From assembly GCA_002402965.1 (NCBI GenBank), contig DHGW01000094.1:1-19001 (forward strand): DNA of 19,001 nucleotides, read 5' to 3'. Made by a program: the position numbers and the translations under genes. A model generated the notes under the pieces. The model did not search any database, was not told where the DNA came from, and saw nothing but the letters and a program-made list of their open reading frames with translations. This document shows, piece after piece, positions 1-6,762 of this stretch (positions are counted from its first letter, which is position 1; each line of letters begins with the position of its first letter). The DNA comes from Bacteroidales bacterium UBA4788. Lineage in GTDB: Bacteria > Bacteroidota > Bacteroidia > Bacteroidales > VadinHA17.

Positions 1-21
1 TTGGGCTGAACTGTCAAACTC

Positions 22-93
22 GGGAGTGGTTTCTCCGCTTACCAACGCGTGGTTTTTCCACTCTTCTGACGGGTGGTTTCTTCCCTTTTATCA
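22..93. repeat. Three-copy imperfect tandem repeat, period 23-24 bp
   Basis: The heptamer GTGGTTT recurs at 26, 49 and 73, each time preceded by a G/C-rich trinucleotide and followed by a pyrimidine-rich tail (TCTCC, TTTCC, CTTCC). The spacing is 23 and then 24 bp, so these are imperfect tandem copies. The array may begin before the window. No function can be assigned; it could be the edge of a longer repeat or regulatory binding sites. Confidence 0.5.
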
Positions 94-191
94 GGTGTGA
101 ATTATATAATTCTTTGGCGGAATTGTGTAATGGCTGCGTGGATGAAATAATGAAACTTTGACAGGTACAAAATCAATTGGCAATATTAAGC

Positions 192-211
192 TGATTGACT
201 TCTGTCAATCA
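192..211. promoter_or_regulatory. Perfect 8-bp inverted repeat upstream of the lipoprotein gene
   Basis: TGATTGAC, a 4-nt spacer TTCT, then GTCAATCA form a perfect dyad ending 17 nt before the ATG at 229. It has no T-tract, so it is not an intrinsic terminator. Its place just ahead of the start codon fits an operator or a 5' leader hairpin that could affect translation. The role is inference. Confidence 0.4.
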
Positions 212-228
212 CATTAAATCCGATTAAG

Positions 229-633
229 ATGAAAACACAACTCTTTACAATCTCTCTGTTTATCCTGATTGCTTTCTGGTTCACCTCATGTTCCAACAAG
301 ACTTTTTTTCTTCAATCATCAGTTCTGCCGGCGGCTGAGGGTTATGTCGAAGTTTCCAGGGATAAAAGCGAAAACTACATCATAAAGATAGATATCAAGA
401 ATTTTGCCGGGGCTGAAAGGCTCGATCCTTCAAACCTGACCTATGTGGTTTGGATGGTTACAGCCAGGGAGGCAGCAGTAAATATAGGCCGGATAAGCCC
501 CAGTAATTCTCTTAACGCATCCTTTGAGACGCTGAGTTCATTCAGACCGGTACAGATATTTATCACTGCCGAAGAACATGAAAATGCCCGGTATCCGGGT
601 TCAATGATGATACTGACAACAGACAGGTTTTAA
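229..633 (+). CDS. Small lipoprotein with RskA-like (anti-sigma-K extracellular) domain
   Basis: A 134-residue protein with a lipoprotein signal: a hydrophobic stretch at residues 5-18, then FTSC, with Cys21 the likely lipidated residue. The mature part (about 45-134) has a pattern reminiscent of the C-terminal extracellular domain of RskA-type anti-sigma factors: a YVVWMV strand, a NIGRI segment, and near the end FRPVQIFITAEE followed by a YPGSMM turn, comparable to the family's W-L-V, L-G and V-T-x-E...P-T-G elements. It lacks the cytoplasmic zinc-finger half and transmembrane helix of a true RskA, so a sigma-sequestering role is not supported. It probably sits as a periplasmic or surface-anchored domain of unknown partner. 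The ATG at 229 gives a proper signal peptide. Lipoprotein assignment is firm; domain similarity is judged by eye and is moderate. Confidence 0.7.
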   Translation: MKTQLFTISLFILIAFWFTSCSNKTFFLQSSVLPAAEGYVEVSRDKSENYIIKIDIKNFAGAERLDPSNLTYVVWMVTAREAAVNIGRISPSNSLNASFETLSSFRPVQIFITAEEHENARYPGSMMILTTDRF

Positions 634-691
634 ACCAGCAGCGACAAGGTTCAAATTTATGGCCCAAAAGGCTTCAGTTATATAATTTCTG

Positions 692-1120
692 ATGACAATG
701 TACAGGGAAATGCAAGCAAAAGAACAGGGCAGGTCAGGATCATTCGATTGGGTAATTGTAAAAGAGGCATTGAAACGTGCGATGCCATGCCGGGAAAAAC
801 CGTCAGGGAGAGCAGGGCTTTCAGGTAAAAGCCGTGATGTTGAAATATCGCTTTTGATCAATGATGTATTCGGAGGTGAAATTGTAAGAACACACAGCCG
901 GCGAGGATGGCATTTCTATAATCGCATTAATGGTGAACGTGTTGATCTTGCCGGTCATGGAAAATCTGGTTTATCGGATGACTCAGTTTTTATGAAAAAA
1001 TCCGACGCCACACCGGAGACCTCCGGTTATTTTGAGCATAATGATTATACCTCATTCTTTCTGAGGTTCGTAACAGCCCTCGAGGAAGCAGTAGGGCTCG
1101 GCAAATATCAGCCCGCATAA
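692..1120 (+). CDS. YunG-family protein (function unknown)
   Basis: A 142-residue soluble protein with no signal peptide or membrane segment. The centre matches the YunG family as I recall it: LLINDVFGGEI at about residues 54-64, then WHFYNRINGERVDL at 73-86, the family's variable-residue-then-GGEI and W-x-Y/N-R...G-x-x-D-L/F core. The usual upstream W-G-Q-C segment of the family is not present; SRDVEIS (47-53) occupies that region, so the family Cys is apparently lost. The C-terminal helix (FLRFVTALEEAVGLG) is also family-like. The reaction is not known. Starts at 692, 698 and 710 are all in frame; none has a clear ribosome binding site and 692 is kept as the longest. It stands 58 nt after the lipoprotein gene on the same strand, so co-transcription is possible. 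Confidence 0.6.
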   Translation: MTMYREMQAKEQGRSGSFDWVIVKEALKRAMPCREKPSGRAGLSGKSRDVEISLLINDVFGGEIVRTHSRRGWHFYNRINGERVDLAGHGKSGLSDDSVFMKKSDATPETSGYFEHNDYTSFFLRFVTALEEAVGLGKYQPA

Positions 1121-1122
1121 AA

Positions 1123-1143
1123 AGGCAGTTTATGCAACTGCCT
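1123..1143 (-). terminator. Hairpin with T-tract on the minus strand; possible bidirectional terminator
   Basis: Just after the stop codon of the YunG-family gene, AGGCAGTT and AACTGCCT form a perfect 8-bp stem around a TATGC loop. On the minus strand the stem is followed by TTTTT; on the plus strand there is no T-tract. It therefore looks like an intrinsic terminator reading leftward, although no minus-strand gene lies to its right nearby. It may still stop or protect the 3' end of the plus-strand transcript. Confidence 0.45.
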
Positions 1144-1252
1144 CAACTATTGAGCCTTTAATCCCTTTTATACCTGATGTCTGCTGCATAACATCGTGGG
1201 TGCTGATTACACATCTGCTTCAGTATAAAATTATTTCCGAAATTGCATATGT

Positions 1253-1274
1253 CGCCGGCAGATGATTGCCGGTG
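1253..1274 (+). promoter_or_regulatory. Leader hairpin before the GGT-family gene
   Basis: CGCCGGCA and TGCCGGTG pair as an 8-bp stem (one G-T wobble) around the loop GATGAT, ending 18 nt before the ATG at 1293. There is no T-tract, so it is not a terminator. It could mark a 5' UTR structure affecting translation of the exported enzyme, or mRNA stability. The role is inference. Confidence 0.35.
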
Positions 1275-1292
1275 CACCGAATTCATACTGCT

Positions 1293-3158
1293 ATGAAAAA
1301 AATTCTCCTCTCCCTCAGTCTATTAAGCCTATTCGTCATGACAGAAGCACAGTCGTTCAACACCTTCCCGGTCACCACTCAGAAGCCCCCGTTGCATGGG
1401 AAGCACTGGATGGCCATTACGGGCAAGCCCCTGGCCGCCACCGCCGGGGCGATGATTTTTGACCGCGGTGGCAATGCCATTGATGCCGCCTGCGCAATGC
1501 TGGCAGCCACCTGCACCATGTGGGATGTGCTCAGCTGGGGCGGCGAGACACAGGCGCTGATCTATAATCCGAAAACAGGTAAGGTCATTGCAATCAACGC
1601 CCTGGGAGTAGCTCCTACGGGAGCCACTGCAGAATTCTATAAGTCGAAAGGCTTCAAATACCCTCCTGAATACGGGCCGCTGGCCGCGGTGACCCCCGGA
1701 ACGCCGGGAGGACTGATGGTCATGCTGGCCGAGTACGGTACGATGAGTCTTAAGGAGGTGCTTGCCCCGGCTATGCAGATGGCAGCGGGCTATCCCATCG
1801 AGGCTCAGACGGCCAACTCGATAGAGAGATCCAAAAACAGGATAAAGGAATGGCCCTACTCCGCAAAGGTATTCCTGCCCCACGCAGGTAAGGAGCGCGA
1901 AGCTCCTTCAGCAGGAGAGGTGTTCGTGCAGACTGATCTTCTGGCAACTCTCACTAAGCTGGTGGAGGCCGAGCAGCTGGCTCTGAAAAAGAAGAAAACA
2001 CGCAGGGAGGCTATCTACTACGCCTATGACCGTTTCTACAAAGGCGATATTGCAGAAGAGTTTTCACGCGGATGCCTTGAGCAGGGAGGACTGATTACAA
2101 CCGCCGATCTTGCCGGCTGGCAGGTGAAGATCGAGGAACCGCTGATGACAGAATACCGCGGCATAGAAGTATACAAGCTCCAGCAGTGGACACAGGGCCC
2201 GGTGATGCTTCAGACACTTAATATTCTCGAGAATTTCGATCTGAAGGAGATGGGCTACAACTCAACAAGGTACATCCACACCCTGTACCAGGCGATGAAC
2301 CTTGCTTTTGCCGACAGGGACTTTTACTACGGTGATCCGGCATTTCCACCCGAAGAGCCGATGAAAGGGCTGCTTTCCAAGGAGTATGCAAAAGAGCGCA
2401 GCAAGATGATAAATCCTGACCGCAATGACCCCGCAATAAGACCTGGTGATCCCTATCCCTTCGAGGGGAAGGCCAACCCGTTTGGGACTCTCCTTAATGG
2501 CTGGCAGGCAGATGCAAGAAATATTTTTCCTGCTGATGACCCGGACCAGTATGAGCGTTTCCTTGGTAGCTTCCGGTCTGGCACCACCTCCATCGAGGCG
2601 GCGGACGAGGAGGGATGGGTTGTCTCCGTCACCCCCAGCGGCGGATGGGTGCCGGCATGCATAGCCGGCAACACAGGCATCGGGATGAGCCAGAGAATGC
2701 AGAGCTTCGTCCTCGATGAGAAGGAGAACCCTTTCAATGTGGTTGAGCCGGGCAAGAGACCGCGCGTGACCCTGACCCCGACACTGGCAATGAAGGACGG
2801 AAAACCGTTCCTTGCCTTCGCAAAGCAGGGAGGGGATGAACAGGACCAGCTGCTGATGCAGTTCTTCCTCAATGTGGTGGAGTTCGGCATGACCGTACAG
2901 GAGGCCTGTGAGGCGCCGTCATTCAAGACGCTGCAGATGTATTCCAGCTTCGGCGATCATGAGAAGGTAGCCGGCGGGCTGGTGCTGAACAGCAGCATGC
3001 CCTCATGGGTCAGGAAGGAACTGGCAGGGATGGGTTACAGGCTGTCATTCCAGGAAAGGACATCCGGACCTGTCAATGCGATTGGCTTTGACCAGGTCCA
3101 TGGGACATTCTGGGGCGGGTCAAGCAATCACGGGGAGGATTACGGCATCGGGTGGTAG
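1293..3158 (+). CDS. Secreted gamma-glutamyltransferase-family Ntn-hydrolase, probably not a classical GGT
   Basis: A 621-residue precursor with a signal peptide (MKK, hydrophobic 4-16, likely cleavage after Ala19). The whole chain follows the GGT/cephalosporin acylase fold: GGNAIDAACAM near the N-terminus, APAMQMAAGYPI, GGLITTADLAGW, and the autocleavage region with Thr432 (GTT-SIEAADEEG). By family mechanism Thr432 becomes the N-terminal nucleophile of a small subunit of about 190 residues, and Gly513-Gly514 supply the oxyanion hole. Residues that hold the gamma-glutamyl group in E. coli GGT seem absent: Arg114 aligns with Leu104, Asp433 with Ser471 (or Gln470), Ser462-Ser463 with Val492-Thr493, and the residue after the nucleophile is Ser rather than His. 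Substrate is therefore uncertain; a periplasmic amidase or acylase is possible. An in-frame TTG at 1266 would add nine residues before the signal peptide and disrupt it, so the ATG at 1293 is preferred. It stands alone, with large gaps on either side. Confidence 0.88.
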   Translation: MKKILLSLSLLSLFVMTEAQSFNTFPVTTQKPPLHGKHWMAITGKPLAATAGAMIFDRGGNAIDAACAMLAATCTMWDVLSWGGETQALIYNPKTGKVIAINALGVAPTGATAEFYKSKGFKYPPEYGPLAAVTPGTPGGLMVMLAEYGTMSLKEVLAPAMQMAAGYPIEAQTANSIERSKNRIKEWPYSAKVFLPHAGKEREAPSAGEVFVQTDLLATLTKLVEAEQLALKKKKTRREAIYYAYDRFYKGDIAEEFSRGCLEQGGLITTADLAGWQVKIEEPLMTEYRGIEVYKLQQWTQGPVMLQTLNILENFDLKEMGYNSTRYIHTLYQAMNLAFADRDFYYGDPAFPPEEPMKGLLSKEYAKERSKMINPDRNDPAIRPGDPYPFEGKANPFGTLLNGWQADARNIFPADDPDQYERFLGSFRSGTTSIEAADEEGWVVSVTPSGGWVPACIAGNTGIGMSQRMQSFVLDEKENPFNVVEPGKRPRVTLTPTLAMKDGKPFLAFAKQGGDEQDQLLMQFFLNVVEFGMTVQEACEAPSFKTLQMYSSFGDHEKVAGGLVLNSSMPSWVRKELAGMGYRLSFQERTSGPVNAIGFDQVHGTFWGGSSNHGEDYGIGW

Positions 3159-3160
3159 GC

Positions 3161-3286
3161 ACAACCTCCAGTCTCCAATCTTCAGTCACCAGTCAATCAA
3201 TTGGTTAACGACTGCTGACTGCCGACTGAGGACTGCCGACTCTACTATTGGCTATTGCCTCTTGCCTAATTACCAACATCATTGCT
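3161..3286. repeat. Heptad-register intergenic array (18 units of 7 nt)
   Basis: The spacer between the GGT-family gene and the M23 gene reads in one uninterrupted 7-nt phase. Units drift in three blocks: CCAGTCT-like (3168-3195), GACTGCC-like (3210-3244: GACTGCT, GACTGCC, GACTGAG, GACTGCC) and CTATTGC-like (3245-3265). Adjacent units differ by one to three bases. GACTGCC also occurs in the convergent spacer at 8116. The last block overlaps the -33 part of the putative promoter of the downstream operon. Confidence 0.75.
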
Positions 3287-3293
3287 ATCTTTG
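3262..3293 (+). promoter_or_regulatory. Bacteroidota-type promoter for M23-dxr-rseP
   Basis: TATCTTTG at 3286-3293 fits the phylum's TAnnTTTG -7 consensus exactly. A TTG at 3262-3264 lies 21 nt upstream, within the accepted range for the -33 element. The -7 box ends 21 nt before the ATG of the M23 gene, giving a short leader. Further TTGs sit at 3255 and 3248, 7 and 14 nt further out, because the upstream DNA is a 7-nt repeat. Confidence 0.6.
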
Positions 3294-3314
3294 TCCCTTC
3301 GGTCAGATCATCAG

Positions 3315-4190
3315 ATGGCAAAGAATGAAAAACGCAAGGGGAAATGGAGCGACAGGTTCCGGCTCGCCATATTCAATGACACAACCTTCGAGGAGTTATG
3401 GCGTGTCCGCCTCTCAAGGGCAAACGCATTCCTTGCTGCAGCGCTGCTGCTGGTGCTGACCCTCGCAGTCAACACCTCCCTGATCGCATTCACCAACCTC
3501 AGGGAGTTCATACCTGGTTATCCGGACGTGGAGATGCGGCGTAACATTCTGATGAATGCCATCATGCTTGACTCCCTTGAACATGAGCTGGAGATAAGAG
3601 ACAAATATTTCCGTGACCTGAATGACGTAATCTCCGGCAAACAGCCGATAGGCTCGGTCAGCATGCGTGACAGCACCAGGGACTACAGTAACATTGTATT
3701 CAATAAATCATCAGAGGATTCTCTTTTCAGGGACCGTGTGGAACAGGAGGAGAAGTACAGCCTGTCCTCCTCTGCCATGTCTGAAAAGAGCGGGTCGGAT
3801 CAGAGCACCAGCCTTGCCAACATTCACTTCTTCCCGCCTGTCAAGGGAGTCATCTCCAGTAACTACGATGCCCGGACACGCCATTATGCAACGGATATCG
3901 TCACCCAGCCCAAGGCGGCTGTCTCATCCACTCTGGAGGGTACTGTGATAATGACCGGCTGGACCATGGAGACTGGGTTCGTGATAGCAATACAGCATGC
4001 GAATAACCTGGTGTCGGTCTACAAGCACAATGCCAGGCTGCTGAAGGAGATGGGTGACAGGGTGTGGGCCGGTGAGGCCATCTCAATTGTCGGTGATTCT
4101 GGTGAACTTTACACCTCCGGACCTCACCTGCATTTCGAGCTGTGGCATAACGGGGTACCCCTTGATCCTGCACAATACATTTACTTCTGA
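3315..4190 (+). CDS. Membrane-anchored M23 (LytM-type) metallopeptidase
   Basis: A 291-residue protein: a basic cytoplasmic N-terminus (about 1-36), one transmembrane helix (about 38-60), a periplasmic linker rich in charged and Ser residues (about 65-170), and a C-terminal LytM/peptidase M23 domain (about 174-291). The zinc site looks complete: His190 and Asp194 in HYATD, and His271/His273 in the HLHFE motif, so it should be an active endopeptidase rather than an EnvC/NlpD-like activator. The family cuts peptide cross-links of peptidoglycan; that substrate is inferred. A TTG at 3282 would add eleven residues but overlaps the -7 promoter box, so the ATG at 3315 is chosen. It is first in an operon, 14 nt before dxr. 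The coupling to dxr and rseP puts a cell-wall enzyme with a site-2 protease that may act in envelope stress. Confidence 0.9.
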   Translation: MAKNEKRKGKWSDRFRLAIFNDTTFEELWRVRLSRANAFLAAALLLVLTLAVNTSLIAFTNLREFIPGYPDVEMRRNILMNAIMLDSLEHELEIRDKYFRDLNDVISGKQPIGSVSMRDSTRDYSNIVFNKSSEDSLFRDRVEQEEKYSLSSSAMSEKSGSDQSTSLANIHFFPPVKGVISSNYDARTRHYATDIVTQPKAAVSSTLEGTVIMTGWTMETGFVIAIQHANNLVSVYKHNARLLKEMGDRVWAGEAISIVGDSGELYTSGPHLHFELWHNGVPLDPAQYIYF

Positions 4191-4191
4191 C

Positions 4192-4197
4192 AGGAGG
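4192..4197 (+). promoter_or_regulatory. Strong Shine-Dalgarno AGGAGG for dxr
   Basis: AGGAGG lies 7 nt before the ATG at 4205. Strong Shine-Dalgarno sites are uncommon in Bacteroidota, and most other starts in this window lack one. It fixes the dxr start and suggests independent re-initiation after the M23 gene. Confidence 0.65.
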
Positions 4198-4204
4198 GCG
4201 GCAG

Positions 4205-5371
4205 ATGCATAAAAGACTGGCAATTATCGGCTCTACAGGATCGATTGGCACTCAGACTCTCGGCATCGTTGCCCGTTACCCTGACCTCTTCACCGTATCC
4301 GTCCTGACGGCAGGTAGCAATGCGGAGCTCCTGATGGAGCAGGCAAGGCTCTTCAGGCCGGGCAAAGTGGTAATCGGTAACGAGGCCTTTTACGGGGTGA
4401 TAAGGGACGGTCTGGCAGGACTCGGCATAGAGGTCATGGCAGGACAGAAGGCCGTTGAGGAGGTGGCCTCCTCGGACAACATTGACACCGTGGTTGCCGC
4501 CATGGTAGGTTTTGCCGGTCTCCGGCCCACGGCCGCCGCAGTGGCTGCCGGCAGGGAGGTTGCTCTGGCGAATAAGGAGACGCTGGTTGTGGCAGGCGAG
4601 CTGATCACCCGCACCGCTGCCGCTACCGGGAGCCGTCTGCTGCCGGTCGACTCCGAGCACTCGGCCATAATGCAGTGCATCATCGGCGAGCAGGAGAGCT
4701 CGGTTGAAAGACTAATTCTCACCGCCTCAGGAGGACCCTTTCGCGATACTCCGGCCAAACGCCTGGCAAAAGTCACTCCCCTGGAGGCCCTGCGCCATCC
4801 CAACTGGACGATGGGCAGCAAGATCACAATCGACTCGGCCACACTGATGAACAAGGGGCTTGAGGTGATCGAGGCTCACTGGCTCTTCGGAACACCGGCA
4901 GACAGGATAGACGTCCTGATACACCCGCAGTCGATCATTCACTCAATGGTGCAGTTTACTGACGGATCGGTAAAGGCACAGCTTGGCGTTCCTGACATGC
5001 GGCTGCCAATAATTTATGCCCTGACCTGGCCTGACAGGGTCATTACAGAGCTGCCGCGCCCGTCACTGGCCGAGACAGGCTCCCTGACCTTCAGCAAACC
5101 GGATATGATCCGTTTTCACTGTCTGCTGCTGGCACGCATGGCACTGAAAAGCGGGGGCAACATGCCCTGCGCCCTGAACGCAGCCAACGAGGAGGCAGTG
5201 GCAGCGTTCCTGAAGGAGCAGATAGGATTCAATGACATTGCCGGTACGGTTGAACATGTACTGGAGAATACTGTTTTCAACAACGAAGCATCATTGGACG
5301 TTTATGCTGAGACCGACAGCCGGAGCAGGTATATCGCAAACGAATACATCAACAAACTGAAGAAAAAATGA
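4205..5371 (+). CDS. dxr: 1-deoxy-D-xylulose 5-phosphate reductoisomerase
   Basis: A 388-residue cytosolic enzyme that converts 1-deoxy-D-xylulose 5-phosphate to 2-C-methyl-D-erythritol 4-phosphate with NADPH and a divalent metal, the first committed step of the MEP isoprenoid pathway. The N-terminal Rossmann motif GSTGSIGTQTL is at residues 9-19. NKETLVVAGEL, the metal ligands Asp149 and Glu151 (PVDSEHSA), the ASGGPFRDTP loop and the third ligand Glu220 (MNKGLE) are all present, as is the IHPQSIIHSMV segment of the C-terminal part. Length is normal for the family. The ATG at 4205 follows an AGGAGG site. The stop overlaps the rseP start (ATGA), indicating translational coupling. In this phylum dxr next to rseP is a familiar arrangement. 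Confidence 0.98.
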   Translation: MHKRLAIIGSTGSIGTQTLGIVARYPDLFTVSVLTAGSNAELLMEQARLFRPGKVVIGNEAFYGVIRDGLAGLGIEVMAGQKAVEEVASSDNIDTVVAAMVGFAGLRPTAAAVAAGREVALANKETLVVAGELITRTAAATGSRLLPVDSEHSAIMQCIIGEQESSVERLILTASGGPFRDTPAKRLAKVTPLEALRHPNWTMGSKITIDSATLMNKGLEVIEAHWLFGTPADRIDVLIHPQSIIHSMVQFTDGSVKAQLGVPDMRLPIIYALTWPDRVITELPRPSLAETGSLTFSKPDMIRFHCLLLARMALKSGGNMPCALNAANEEAVAAFLKEQIGFNDIAGTVEHVLENTVFNNEASLDVYAETDSRSRYIANEYINKLKKK

Positions 5372-6693
5372 CTGTTCTTATCAAAATACTGCAGCTGCTG
5401 CTGTCACTTTCTATCCTTGTAATTGTCCATGAATTCGGACATTTCCTCTTTGCCCGCATCTTCAAGACGAGGGTTGAGAAGTTTTATCTCTTCTTTGACT
5501 GGCCATGGGCTATCTTCAAGAAGAAATGGGGTGAAACTGAATACGGCATCGGGATGATCCCGCTGGGAGGGTACGTGAAAATCTCCGGAATGATCGACGA
5601 GTCGATGGACAAGGAACAGATGAAGCAACCGCCCCAGCCGTATGAGTTCAGATCCAAAAAGTCCTGGCAGAGGCTGATGATAATGCTCGGCGGGGTCTTT
5701 TTCAATTTCATCTTCGCCATGCTGATCTATGTGGCGGTTCTCAGTCTCTGGGGAGAGACCTACCTGGCAGCATCAAACGTGAAGTATGGCATCCTGACTG
5801 ACTCCACCGGTTATGCCATGGGTCTCCGCAACGGCGATAAGATCCTCGCCCTCGACGGTGAGGAGGTGGATAACTTCTATGCCATCATACCGGATATACT
5901 ATTGAATGAGAGGGAGGTAATAACCGTTGATCGCAGCGGCGAAATCGTCAACATACCGGTAACCCGTGAGTTCATACCGGTACTGCTGAAAAACCCGGAC
6001 ATAATAGATGCACGAATACCTTTTGGCCCGTTTGTCGTATCAGAGGTCGCCGGCGAATCACCTGCCGCTGCGGCCGGGATGGCCGTCGGTGATGAGATAA
6101 TTGCACTGGACGGCAATCCGTTCATATGGTATGATGAGTTCCAGGGATATCTTGCCGCGCACAGGTCAAAACCGGTAACGGTGTCTGTCAGAAGGGGAGA
6201 GGAGCTGAAGGATATAATCGTGACACCTTCCGGGGCCGGGATACTCGGCGTCTACAGGGAGACAATCAATATCCTCGAGCTGAGCACAAAGCACTACAGC
6301 TTCTTCGAGGCTATACCTGCCGGTATTTCAAAGGGATGGAGGACCACGGGCGACTATCTCAAGCAGTTCAAACTGATCTTTGCCAAAGACACAAAGGGAT
6401 ACGAATCGCTCGGAGGCTTCATTACCATTGGCAGCATCTTCCCTGGAAAATGGAACTGGCAGTCGTTCTGGAACCTGACGGCATTCCTGTCGCTCATCCT
6501 TGCGGTGATGAACATTCTTCCAATTCCCGCGCTTGACGGCGGTCATGTGATGTTCCTGATCTTTGAGGTGGTCACCGGCAGGAAGCCGAGTGATAAATTC
6601 ATGGAGTATGCCCAGATAGCCGGTATGGTCATACTCTTTGCTCTGCTTATCTTTGCAAACGGGAATGACATTCTCAAACTGATCAGGAAATGA
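5368..6693 (+). CDS. rseP: RIP zinc metalloprotease RseP (site-2 protease, M50)
   Basis: A 441-residue integral inner-membrane protease that cuts transmembrane segments of substrates such as anti-sigma factors and leftover signal peptides. The zinc motif HEFGH is at residues 21-25 in the first helix; the second catalytic part NILPIPALDGGH with Asp390 is in the penultimate helix. GGVFFNFIFA (about 110-120) is the conserved GxxxN helix. Between them lie two PDZ-type regions, the second around residues 220-270 (SPAAAAGMAVGDEIIALDG). Length is close to the E. coli protein. The start overlaps dxr by 4 nt. No sigma/anti-sigma pair lies in the operon, so its local substrate is not evident; the RskA-like lipoprotein at 229 has no transmembrane helix and is not an obvious target. 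Confidence 0.97.
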   Translation: MTVLIKILQLLLSLSILVIVHEFGHFLFARIFKTRVEKFYLFFDWPWAIFKKKWGETEYGIGMIPLGGYVKISGMIDESMDKEQMKQPPQPYEFRSKKSWQRLMIMLGGVFFNFIFAMLIYVAVLSLWGETYLAASNVKYGILTDSTGYAMGLRNGDKILALDGEEVDNFYAIIPDILLNEREVITVDRSGEIVNIPVTREFIPVLLKNPDIIDARIPFGPFVVSEVAGESPAAAAGMAVGDEIIALDGNPFIWYDEFQGYLAAHRSKPVTVSVRRGEELKDIIVTPSGAGILGVYRETINILELSTKHYSFFEAIPAGISKGWRTTGDYLKQFKLIFAKDTKGYESLGGFITIGSIFPGKWNWQSFWNLTAFLSLILAVMNILPIPALDGGHVMFLIFEVVTGRKPSDKFMEYAQIAGMVILFALLIFANGNDILKLIRK

Positions 6694-6732
6694 TAATTCA
6701 GGGTCAGTTATGACCTTGTGTGAAAGAATTAG

Positions 6733-6740
6733 TACATTTG
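6733..6740 (+). promoter_or_regulatory. Bacteroidota -7 promoter element before tatA
   Basis: TACATTTG fits TAnnTTTG and ends 22 nt before the tatA ATG. A TTG at 6716-6718 is only 14 nt upstream, shorter than usual for a -33 box, so the promoter is supported mainly by the -7 motif and its position in the 69-nt gap after rseP. Confidence 0.5.
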
Positions 6741-6762
6741 CATAAACAAAACACTCTGAGAA

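Larger units (their letters stand above)
1..228. other. Gene-free leader region
   Basis: No convincing gene is seen. Two reading frames are open from the left edge (one closing near 100, one near 165), but neither translation resembles a family I recognise, so a 3' end of an upstream gene cannot be excluded or supported. The stretch holds a three-copy imperfect tandem repeat at about 22-93 and a perfect inverted repeat at 192-211, listed separately. It is more AT-rich than the gene block from 1293 onward. Confidence 0.5.

Noticed and set aside
2..165. Possible 3' end of a gene entering from the left edge
   Set aside because: Two frames are open from the edge for 33-54 codons, but neither translation is recognisable and the DNA is repetitive; too little to call a gene.
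1266..1292. TTG start extending the GGT-family protein by nine residues
   Set aside because: The extension precedes a complete MKK-type signal peptide and overlaps the leader hairpin; ATG at 1293 is better.
3161..3286. Heptad array considered as a CRISPR array
   Set aside because: The units are 7 nt, contiguous and degenerate, with no repeat-spacer alternation and no cas genes nearby.
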